Below, in pieces: positions 13,401 to 25,400 of a stretch of 64,000 nt of DNA. The notes beneath the pieces are model-generated. The model searched no databases. It saw only the letters and a list, made by a program, of their open reading frames with translations, and was not told the origin of the DNA. Source of the stretch: Triops longicaudatus (lineage: Eukaryota; Arthropoda; Branchiopoda; Notostraca; Triopsidae); contig JAGQDJ010000086.1 of assembly GCA_022885665.1 (NCBI GenBank), positions 124,001 to 188,000 on the forward strand. The letters are read 5' to 3'. Position 1 is the stretch's first letter. The number at the start of each line of letters is the position of its first letter. A program made the translations under genes and the position numbers.

Positions 13401-16400
13401 TAAAGGATCCCCAATAATGAAAACAGACGGTAAAAACCGGGAAGAAAAAATATGGACGAACGAAATAGCCACCGAGGGTCGTGGGAGACAAACGAATAGA
13501 AATGTAAAGAAGTACGAAAGAGACATTCTGGAAAGATGTAACGCTGTAAGTAGTGGTATGATTATAATATTTATTAGTGCTATTGGCTGTTAATGCTGAC
13601 AGTATGTCGTGAGGACTTGAAAATTGGAAGCGAACAATTTTGGTAGAAGCGTAAGACTCAAGGCAGCAAAAGAGGATAACTTGGGGGTGGGGAGGGCAAG
13701 AATCGATTTTTGGCCCACCACAAAGGATAAAGAGAAGCTCTCCTTTTTTTGGATGCTCATACTTACTGAAAGGGATGCGTTTCGTGCCTTTTTTTATGGT
13801 CCCCGAGTGTTAGGTCGCTGTTGGCGGTTGCGGGAGAGTGGGATTTGATAGAGCTGAACAGAAACGGACTTCCTGACAGCTCACTATTGCCCCCGCAAGT
13901 CCCCAGGCGGTACGAAAAGTGGGTGGCCCACAGGTTTTTCGCGGCTTACCATCCTTTTCCCCTCTCCTGGCCATCCCCTGCGGCCTCCTGCCACGCGCAG
14001 GAACGGGACCCTCTGGGTTTGCCCTTAGAGTATATCCGCAAGGGCTTGCTCCCCTAAGGCGGTAGCGCCGAAAAAAGGGGCAAGAAGTGAACAGTAGACC
14101 CCTCAAAAAACGGGTGAATCGATGGATTAAGGGGGTGAACGTGGGGTAAGAAAGGGGTGAGGAGTAAGAAAAGATCATGTGGGGTGGGGAACAGAGAAGG
14201 GTACAAGAGGACTAGGTTGCTGAGGTTGTCAGCTGATGGCCCTTGAGGGTGTCAGATCAGCCCTCCAGGCCACTGAGTTGACAAGGGACCAACTTTTAGG
14301 AGTACCGCAGGGATCAATAGTCAGGGACGGGGTTCTCTTTGACTCGAGCCGAGTGACTACAAGAGAGGAGAGGGAATAGAGGCTATTGTTGGGTAAGGAT
14401 GTGCCTAGTTTTAAAGGAAGAAGGTGGGAATGGGAGGGGGGGGGGGGCGTTAAGGTAAGGGTGGTCAGGGGCTAAAGGAGATAACTGGCGTGCGAGCCCG
14501 AAATTGCGGTATGGGCAAGAGCCCCATAATGGCTATTGGGACTTCTGCGTCACAAGAGACAGGGTCAAGGGATTCAAGATGGCGTGGCGTATTTTTTTTT
14601 TATTTTATTTTTTCCCTGCTGTACAAGCAGCAAGTTTATCTCGTTGATTAATTATGGGTGTTGGATAATATAGGAGAACCCGCATGTAAGAGAAAATTTA
14701 ATTAGAAAGCGTAGCAGAAAAAGCTGCTGAAATTGAAATTTGAGTTTCAGAAGTTGATTTAAAGAGAACCACGTATAAGAGAATCCTTTGTAAGAGTGTG
14801 ATGACAAGGCATCAACTGCTTGCAAGAATGTTACTAAATTTATTGTGCCATGAAAGACTTAAGAGGTAGGATCCTAAAAGTTCTAAGAGAAGCTCGGATG
14901 TAAGGGTAATTTTGTTGGTAAACAAAACCGATTGTCAAGAAAATAAAATAAATTGGGTCTGGTGCCTTAGAAGTATTGTAGGGAAGGAACCACATGTACG
15001 GGAACCCCGAATACAAGGGAGAGTTCCTTCAGCAAATAAACTGTTAGTAAGGGAATAGTGGGAATAGCCTGGTAATAGTGGGTCATTAGTGTTGGTAGTG
15101 GTGACATGCCAGGGAAACCCGCATGTAATATAATATTAGTTTGGCAACTCAGGAAATCGCAAGTTTAAGAACCGCGTGTAGGAGCAAATCAATTGGCAAA
15201 CGCACCCTTTCTGGACAGTGCTAATTATTGATAACAACAAAAAAGGATGCGTAGTAAAAAAAAGGAAGAAAAAGTACTGCATGTAAGATAATTCTCGGCT
15301 TAAACAAGATTTCGGTTTTTCGGCGCCCTTTTCTTGTAAGAAACATCCCATGAAAAAGTAATTTGTATTTCCCTCGTTTCGTTATACCGAGCAGTAGTTA
15401 CGCAGTTGAGCAATTTTGTTCATTAGATGGAATCACATACCTCATTACGAATAGGCCTATTTACGAACCTGGGTGAATGGGGACTCCCTTTAAAGAATCT
15501 CCATTTGTTCACTGTAACGTAAGAAATCGCATGTAACGCGTTTGTCTCTCATATCTGGGCTCTTGTGGATAGTTAAAAATAGTCTAAATTAATTCGTAGC
15601 GTTCGTTGTCAACCTATACTCTTTCAAGTCTTCCAGATATAGTCGAATCCTGGCGTAAGATAATATCACAAGGGCGGTGCCATTGGCATTTCTTTCAGAG
15701 AACCGCATTTAAGAGAACTAACACATAGACGAGCCATTTGGTTGTCCTCATCCATGTATCTTGAATGCGGGCACTAACGCAATTGCCTTTGAGCCTTGTA
15801 ATCCACCTACCGCATATTCTAGCGATTGCTTTAAAAATTCTTAAATTTCGTGGATATTTGTGTAACATGGCTCTTCAGTTAATCAAGGGGCCATTTTTCT
15901 TCCTTTTTCATGTCGTAAGATTCCATAAAGTGCTTGCGTAAGCTATAAGCGGGACAGCGAAGAGCTACTATTGAGAAGTTTTGCATGTGAAGCTGAAGTA
16001 AGACGTGAAAAGAGCCTGCTTATATGTCAGACAAGCGGTTTAAAAATAAATCTTGCACGCGAGTTCTGGTTGGGTTGAAGGAAAATGAGGGTGAGGGGGT
16101 GTTGGAAGGCCAAAAAAGAAGCTTTAAGGAACCATCCGTTTCATCGCTTGAGAGCATGTTGACGGGCAGGGGACCTAACTGAATTGGCGTTGAGCGCATT
16201 TAAGGAGATGAGTCCTTTTTTTCAGAAACGAGATACGGAATGTTTAGCTTGTAAAGCGGAGAACACAGTGAGACAGACAGCAAGAGAGGCAGAAAGAGAA
16301 TGATGTGTGGGGCTGGCTTGCTGCTCAAGCTGCTGCCGGTTGCTTCCCTCGGGGCAATGAGGGGTTAAGGCTTGTACCGGAGGATATTTATAGCCGTCGG

Positions 16401-19400
16401 CCTTGTCGGCTTTGCTATGGCTTGTTCGTATATATACACGCCTGGCCGGTTTGCTTGTCCTGTAGCTGTATGTGTGTATGCATGTGGAGATGTAGGTGTG
16501 TGTGACGTGCAACCCCCGTTGGCATTTGGCAGCAATGAATGTAGGATTGTCACGCTAAATCCCTTTAACAGCTCTTTTATCATAGAGCCAGTAGAAAAGT
16601 CACCAAATTGAAAGAGAGGAAAGGGAGGAGAGAACGGGAGATAAGTGGCGCGATTGGGAGCGCCCAATGGCGTGTGACTAGTACTCGCGAAAAGTCGCTG
16701 TTTTATGCCGCTATGAAAAGTTGATAATGCGTGGCTTTCATGCTCGTTCCTTTTTCTTTTTTTGGTATGTTTAACAGTCCGATCTGGTCGAGTTTTATTA
16801 CTTGTGGAAGAAAACGCCTGGAGCAGCCAATCATCGTCCGCACCGTCGTCGACACCGCCAGAGCGCACTACGCCGGATCCGGGCCACGAGAAATACGCGT
16901 CCGGCAAAGGAAGATCCAGGTATTCTTTAACTTTATTTTTAATTTCGTATATAGTTTAATTTCTTTGTTTCAGCTTTGTATTGGTGTTTAAGCATTGAAC
17001 TTCATTTTGTTCTGAAACGTAAAATTTACCAAAGCCCTGGGTAGTTTTATCAGTTTTTCCTTTCTTGAGGTTTATGAAGAAAAATTTTGTAGCAATTTTT
17101 GTAAACTTTAAAATTTACAGTTCTCAGGGCGGTTTTTAAGTCTTTTCATTTTCCCTAATTTGTAAATGAAGTTTTATTGTTTCGTATTTGATTCCTCGCG
17201 AAAAAGTAGACATGAAAAATATAAGCCCGCTGCTGTTTTCTCGCTTAAGTATTTCCGTGAGCATTGTGTGCCGGTTATTGTGCGCTACAAATGGTTCTCG
17301 GCTTTCAGTTGTGAAAAGAACCTCGTTTTACATCATTTCTGAGTGGAAATAGGCAAGCGGGAGAGCGCGGCTTGGTTCTTTCACGCTCGTCTGCACAGTT
17401 CGTTCCTATTGATCACGCTGCTCTTTTCTCTGGCTCTCTCCTTGTTCTACTCTGTCTCCCTATCTCTCGTGTTGCTTCCTATACTCCAACCTAACAGATC
17501 TCCGAATGGGCAAGAGTTTTTTGCTTATTTTCGTGAAGCGCACCAGCAAGCGAGAAAAAAAAGCCCTTGATGGAAACTTAAAGCTCTCCTTGACGGTCGT
17601 TGTGTTTCGCATTTTTTGTTTCTTGTTTCTTGAGCATCTTTCTTTCTTTCCGAGGATGGCTCTCGTTGTTGTTCCGCCCAGGAAAAACAAGAACGAGCCG
17701 CCAATCTCCTTTGTTACTTTACGTTGAGGGCTGTTGAGCCATGAAAATCCTTGGCCCGTATTTTTCCATCCCATGTCGCCTAGATTGCCCCGGTCCTTAA
17801 ATCACTGACAAGTTGCATTCATTGCCCGCTAAAACAAAAGCTTTGTGTAGTTGGTAATGGAGCTTGTCGTGTAATTGTTTCTTGACGCAGTGTTATTTTG
17901 TCGTTTTTTCCATTTTTTAGTTTTTGTGTTTTCATGGTGTTGCTCATCACTCCTTTGTTCCTTATTGTCTTCTTACAGGCGATCTTAGTTCCGCCAGCGA
18001 AGATGATAACTCGGATGACGACTCGGATTCAAGAGATTTAACCGGATATCATTGCCGCCACTGTCTGTCGACAAGTAAAAACATGATCCTTTCTTGATTC
18101 TCACTCCCGTTGACGTGTTCTTCCGTCTCTTTCCAGTTCATTTTTATTTTGATCATCCTTTTGTTTAGCATTTCCCTCTCCTTATTTTTTTTTAATTTGT
18201 CGTACATTTTTAGTTGATTCGTGTTATCCTTAAGCGTTCTGTTATTGTCTTTAAGTGTTTCACTTCCTTTTCATTATTTTTTTTTCAACTTTTTAGATTT
18301 CGGAATTTTCGTTTTTGTAATGGTGACTTTATTTCAGTTAGATGGTTGCAGACGACTGACCCAAATTATTTCTACCGATTTATGTTGACATTCCAATTCT
18401 CTTTTCCTTTGATCAATGTAGGTTCCAAAGATTGGCACCATGCAGGGAAAGACAAAACTTTGTTATGCACTGACTGCCGATTGCATTTCAAGAAATATGG
18501 GGATTTGCCGATCTTGACGGCCAATAACGGCGAAGGAACGACGCAAACGCCCCAGCAACAACCACAGCAGCAAGACCAACAGCAACAACAAACTTCCTCC
18601 ACTTCGTCGTCTACGTCACAACCGTCCCAAAACGAGTCATCCACTGGTGCTGCCAATTCCTCGTCCTCTAGTAGTAGCGGTGCTTCTTCCTCCGGAGGAG
18701 GAATTAATGGTGGAAGTGGTGCTAGCAGCGGTGGCAGTATCAACAGCAGTAACAATAGTAACAGTAACAACAGCAGCAACACGGGCCAATCCCCGAGCCA
18801 ACCCCCCGGCGGGCCAGGAGCGGCGGAATCGCCATACATGTTCCGTCCAGTGCAAGCCCCGGAGCAGGACGAGGAGGCCGACGGACGTATGCGCACACGC
18901 AGTACACGGAGCACCAAAGAAAACAATAGCAACAGCAGCAACGCGAGAGGACCGGCCCGTAGTAGCAGCAGCAGTAGTGCAAAGGTTGACAGCGAGCCCA
19001 ACAGTCCCGAAGACGTGGATACATTGACGCTCAGCCGCAAATCGCCGTCGACAACGGGGACAACCGTGAACAACAATAACAGCAACGAGCGCGTTAAAGG
19101 AGTTACGAAACCTTCTATGGTAGAAAGCCCAGGCAAAGGCCAGAAACGACGCCTGGGAGTCGGAAGCAATGCTGGACAGGAGGCTGGCGCCGAGAACCTG
19201 GAGGCCGAGCAAGAGGAGCCGAGCGAGAAGAAGAAGAGGGATGACTTTGCCAGCGAGCCGTCTACCGGCTCGGAGAGCAACGCCGGCAGCAGCAGCAGCT
19301 CCTCGATGGAGGAAGACAGCAACGAGCCCGAGACCGAGCCAGGTGGCGCTACCATGGTCAACCATATCCAAATAGAGAAGAAGGAAGAGACTGCGACGAC

Positions 19401-22400
19401 CAACAACCTCACCCCACCCGGTTTGCCGTCGCCGACGCCGGTGCTCATGCCGTTCGTGATTAAGGAAGACCCAGATGCCGCCAAACCGCCACAAAGCGGG
19501 CTTACTAACGGTCTAGGGATCAATGGTGATCTTCTACCAGTGGCCATCAAAACGGAAAAGGACGTACCGGCGATGACGCCGTCCGCCAGTGCCTCGGTAG
19601 TAGGCTCGCAGGTGAAAATAGAGCACATGACCGCACCACCACCGTCATCTTATGCCCCGGTAGTGGGTAATCCACCTGTGCCCCACTTTGGCGGCATGGG
19701 TGACGACATGAAAGTACGAAGTAGTCCTGGGCAGGTGAACACGGAGCCGTGGAACCGAGAGAGAGAGATGGAAGCTAGTAGTGTACCTGCACCTTACGCC
19801 GCGCATTATTTGTCACCGCCCATTGGGGCGCCACCAGCGCTGGATATGAGTCTGCATCGACCTCTGCCGCCCACTGAGTACGCGCCTTATCGTCCTTATC
19901 CCCACGGCGCACCTCCTCCGCCTCACAATGGCGTCGAACTGCCCGAAGCCACACCCTCTGTCATGCCAGGGGCGTTAAGCATGCCGCCCTCGAGTACCGG
20001 CGCGCCGCTGCCGAGTCAGCCGGGCAAAGCCGAGCAGTTAGAGCCCCATAACCTGAAAGTTAAAACGGAAAGTGACCCTCTGGGGGCAGTGCCTGCGGGG
20101 ACGCACCCTCTAGGGGGCAGTGCTTTGTTTGGAAACTATTTACCACCTTACGGCCAGGATGTACCGAAGCGAGAGCAGCCAGTACAACTTCCGAACGCTA
20201 ATGCGAAACCAGGTAGCAGTAGCACACCACAAACGGGGGCGCCCACCACGCCTACCATCACCAATTCCAGCGTAGCGCCTACCAGTTTGTCGAACAAACC
20301 TCCCGCGTCGATTAGCAATGGTCCGGGTAGTAGCGGCTCGCCGTTGGCGACCCAGCCGCCTCACCTGCAGCCTCCGCCTTTGGCGCACTTAGGTCCGCCC
20401 CCTGCCCACGCATTGCCCTACCCACCGCATTTATTACCGCCCCATATGACCCTGCCACCACATTCGGTAGGCTTACCGTATCCTTACGCTTCGTTTCCGT
20501 ATGGCCCTCCTATCATGTACGCATACCCTCCTAATTTGCGACCCCCGGGGCCGCACCCCGCCGTGTCGCTACCGTACAGTCAACCACCTATGGGTATTCC
20601 TTCCTATCCTCCCACCACCAGCTCAGCCGTGCCACCCAGTCCGGTAGCAGCAACAAACACCGCTCCTTCTGCTCCCCCGACCCAGGCATCTTCAGCTGCC
20701 CCGGCCGCGTCACCGCACCAGTCTTCATCGTCGAGCTCTAAAACGGGCCACAATCATCACCACCATCATAAAAGCTTGTCGTCTTCGTCGGCTTCACGGC
20801 CCGCGAGTCCTCGGACGCGGGCGTCACCCTTGCCGCAGGGCATGGGCGGGATGAAAACGTCCGCCAGTCCGAAACCGAGTATGAGCAATGCGAGTAATAG
20901 TAGTAGCAGTAGTAGTAGGCCGCAGTCGGCTTTGGCTCCACCTCCTCCTGCGGCCCCAGTGCCCAATATCCCGTCAACATCAGCCACCACCACTACCTTC
21001 GCTTACCCACCTAACCATTCTTTGCCTTATCCCCCCCACCCGCTGCCCATACATCACCCTGGACTCGGGTACAACCCCTACGGGGCGCCACCGGGCGCAT
21101 TGCCCCCAGGCTTGCCCCTAGCGGACGCCACCAAGCCGCCCGCTGAACCGTGGCTAGCCGGCGCGCCGTCAGCAACAGCGATGGCCGTGCAACCACCAAG
21201 TGCCACGCCACCGATGCCCCTGGCGCCACCGGAAGACGCCAGTGGGGCGCCCTCTGTGGGTGTACCGGAAGAGCCGGAAGAAGAGGCGCCCAGTCCAAGT
21301 CACCTGCACCGTGGACCCAGCCCTGAGCCGAGAATCGAAGATTCCGAGTGTCATCGCAGCCAGAGTGCCATGTAAGATTTGTGTGTTTTTATTTAACATA
21401 ATTGAATTTAAGTCCCATTATCGTATTGAAATTCATAATATTTTTAAACAGTGAAGGGCGTAATTATAATAAATTCGTATTATTTTTGACATTTTGACAA
21501 TTTAATTATAAATTCTCTTCTGAGGGCTTATTTAAGATTATGAACTAGAACAAAACTAGGGTGACACTATTACTGGCTTTGTGTATGACATCTTTGATCC
21601 CTTTTCTTAAGGCTATGTCAAATATTTATTTATAAAATCAAGTAATTTGGCGCTAACTTTTTTATTATTGCGGTGGCCTGCTCATGAAGAAGCAAAACAA
21701 AACCAAGAAAGTTACACGATGTTTTCTCCCTAATTATGTCAGTAGAAACTCGCGAAGATCGAAACAGGATTTGATTCACTTCACAGCAAAACCGAAACAG
21801 CCATGCATTTCGGTCAGCATAATTGTGTTCTAAGTGCCAAAACAATGTATTACCAATACTATATATTACCAGTTTGAACAGCTCATCACTCCACGTCAGC
21901 GCAATTGGTTTGAAGTAAGCAGGGACTTGTGTGTCTAATTGGTCAACAACGGGTTAAATGTTGTCTAATGATACTGTTCTTCTCTGTTCCACAAGTCTTG
22001 TGCGTACACTTATTTCTCATTATTGTGTTGTATCTAGTGTCGTCGTGACTTCTTTTTACCTGAGTTTCCGTCGTTCATCACTTTTCATCACTTAGTTATT
22101 ACCATGGTTAGGATAAGTAAGCTTAACAAACTTTAAATTTATGAATAGTTCGTAGCCAAGTTTCAAGTTGCAAACGAAATAATGTAAATTGAAGGGCAAA
22201 ACCTGGTAAATAAGCATTGCATTAGTATGGTGCAGCCTTTTAAAATGAAGCTCGGAGTTGGTTGCTAAAGACGTTGTGAATAACATACTTGTCGTTTTTA
22301 GATTTTTGCGCCATTGGAATCGAGGAGAAGGCCATTCGTGCGCACGTACTGACCTGACCTTCAAGCCAGTACCCGATTCGAAATTAGCCCGGCGTAGAGA

Positions 22401-25400
22401 AGAACGACTACGAAGACAAGCGGAACGCGAAAGGGATGAGAGGGAGCGGGAGAAAGAACGCGAGCGACAAGCCCAAGCCGCTCAAGCTGTAAGGATTTTT
22501 TTTTGGTGTGGGGGGGGGGGGGCAGATAAGCGTATCGAGCTGAAAACGCGCAATACGTGTTATAAGTTAAAATTTAAGCACTAAACAGTGCTTTAACGCT
22601 TTTCCTCTTTCGCTAGTCGTTTTTACATTTTGACTTTCAATTGTGGGATTGTGAACGAATTTTTCTTCACTTTTCAAACTCCGAAAAGGCCTCCTCCTGT
22701 TCTTTATTTTGACTGTATTGACATTCAAACGATTGACGGTTTGTTAAAAACAGAAATCGTCTCCGTAAGGAAAAGATATTTAAAAATGTTTACTTCCTTT
22801 TTTTTCAGAGAAAAGCACCGACACCTGATAAGCGCGAAACGCCCAAGCCGAGTACTTCTAATAATGGCCCAATTGAAACCATCACGTCACCATTTGGACC
22901 GGGGCCTCGTGGTTACCAGGACACTCCTGCACTGCGCCAGCTCAGCGAATATGCGCGACCTCACACGGGTTTCTCACCCGGTGGCCCGGGAGGGCTCCCT
23001 AGAGCCATGCCCACAGGATCTTTGGGTCTTGGACCGCCATCGCATATGGACCACATGCTACATTACCAGTTAGCATCCATGTATGGACCAGGAGCACGAG
23101 AAAGGTATTTTCTATCTCTTTTTGTCATATGTATAAAAGCAGATTCCAAAAATCCATAATAAAGAATCTTAATTTTCGATTTTATTTTTAAACGCTATCT
23201 TCCAATTAAAGGAAAGAATCATACTAAAGATTTAAAGAAATGGAGTGATGTATAGAGATTAAAGACTCTCTTACACTTCTTTACCTATATTAGGATGGAA
23301 ATGGAGCATTTAGAACGGGAGAAAAGGGAACGGGAGTACCGAGAAATGCGTGAGAGAGAAATGTCGGACCGATTTAAGGAAGAAATGCTCAAGTCTGGCG
23401 CTGGACTACCGCCAGGTGTCGGCTTATCACCCGGCCTAGGTGGGCGGCTCCCAGCTGGCTTGGATCCTCACTGGCTCGAATTGCACCGAAGGTATAATTT
23501 TTTAATTTTGCATTTTTTATTCATTTGAATATTTTAGCTCTTCCACATATCAAACAAATGACTTCGAAATTATTTTTTTTATTTTATTTTCTATTTTTTG
23601 TATTGTTTATATGTTTATATATCCATGCTTTTTTGTAGACATTAGAATCCCGTTACGATCAAGCCTTTTATAATCTCCTCTATAGTGAACATTTTTTATG
23701 TACTAAGTTATGTAAGAGCCTATACCATTGAAGTGCTACTGTCATCTCTTATTCGTTGCTAATCATTTTCGGGTTATTTATTTACGTCCCTGGCTTCACT
23801 TTGGCGTGTATTGAATTTTGTGCTTATGATAATTAATTTCTTTTGCATTGTAGGTACGGCTTACCTGGCGGTCCCCCTCCAGGTGCCTTAGCTCCGCCTC
23901 CTGGCTTCGGATTGTATTCCTTAGGGGGTGGACCGAGTCCTGCTGCCTTAGGCCAAATGGAACGCGAAAGACTAGAGCGACTAGGTACGACCTAAAACTT
24001 TTCTTCTCTTTTCTTTTACATTTCTAGCCGAACTTTAAACATTTAGGCGGGTTCTCTTTTTTTTTTTGGGCTAAGGATTTTTTTACTATTTTTTTTTTTT
24101 ACCCAACACCCGTAAGAATCAGAAACAAGAAAGAGTCGTTGCTGAGTTATTTGGGTTGTATCGGCAGGTCTGGCTGGTTCCCTTGCTTCTGGTTTCCATT
24201 CCCTGGGTCCTTTAGGGTCTCTGGGGTCAGGACCAAATGCAGGGGTAGGTGTAAGTGCGGGACCGCCCCCCGTGGTGGGCGGTCCTGCGCCTGGCCCAGC
24301 TTCCGGTCCCGCCGGACCCTTGTCCCCGGCCGTCGATCGTCTGGGCCTGAGCACTGACCCATTGCTGCGCTTGCAAATGGCCGGGCTCAACCCCGAACTA
24401 CATACACATGCCCACACGCATTCGCATGCCCATACGCATACCCATCTCCATGTCCATCCGGGACAAGAGAGCGGCAACTTACCGGCAGCCGGCGCAGGCA
24501 GCTTGTTCTCACTTCCAGGTGAGCCAAGACGTCCTCGTCATCACTAGGGCTGATAACGGTTCCAGTCGACTCGAGCCGATTGATTAATTTCGTAGAGTAA
24601 TTTAGAGAGAAAGGTTATTTTGCAAAGGGCTGTTACAAGAAAAATTGAAGGAGAAAGGAGTTGTACCAGACAAAACAAACAGCACAGCCCCAAGCGCTTA
24701 TCGTGTAGCCAAACATCGAGTGGTACAGGTGCACGTGATGTTGCAGCCAGTCAACAACTTGTATAGCTGCTTTCATTCAGCTTTTCTTGTAACGGCCCTT
24801 TACACAGTAACCCTTCGCTCTCTATTACTCTGTGAGATCAATTCAATCGGCTCGGTTCGACTCGGAACTGTTATCAGCCCTAGTCATCACTCCGCCTTTT
24901 TTCCCTGCTTGGCCGGTGACCGCCCGGTGACACCGAAAGTCGCCAGCTTCCTATTCCAGCTTCCGGTCTTTTCTCTTTTTTTCTACTTTCTTCGTGAGAT
25001 CTTCGTATCTCACGATATCTTTTTGTTTTATGAAGAGAGGAGTTTTTGAGGGCCAAAATGGGTTGTCCAACTTGTGGGCACTGTTCTTGACCACTTGAAT
25101 TTTCAAGAGCAAGTGAACTTTAAAAATCGAAAATTGAGCTTTTTGTACGCGTTTCAAAAGGGAGAGTTGGCACGTTTTCGTGTTCCAGTCAGTAACAAAA
25201 TGACGTGTCCGGAAACTGGAATGGTTAAGGGAACCGGCAAGGCCTTGATTTGTATAAGAATTGATTAAATGGAAAGAAAATAACTTTCGTGAATATTAAT
25301 TGAATTGTTTTGTGTATGTTTTTTTTACGTTGGAGCAGCTGCAGCAGCAAGTTATCCGCGACCACAAGGAATGATGGGCCGAGACAATCCTTTGGGTCTG

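Noticed and set aside
18214..18421. N-terminal extension of the 1053-aa atrophin frame (MIRVILKRSVIVFKCF...)
   Set aside because: It is AT-rich intron sequence before a clear TAG acceptor, and splicing at 18422 reconstitutes the zinc finger.
18372..19628. 418-aa and 285-aa open frames antisense to the big atrophin exon
   Set aside because: They are Leu/Ser/Ala-rich mirror images of the Ser, Asn and Gly codon repeats on the + strand, and carry no domain.
24272..24547. Read-through of the His-rich atrophin exon to a stop at 24545
   Set aside because: The stop is created by the TAG of the inserted hAT element; the GTGAGC donor at 24519 and phase with the next exon show normal splicing.
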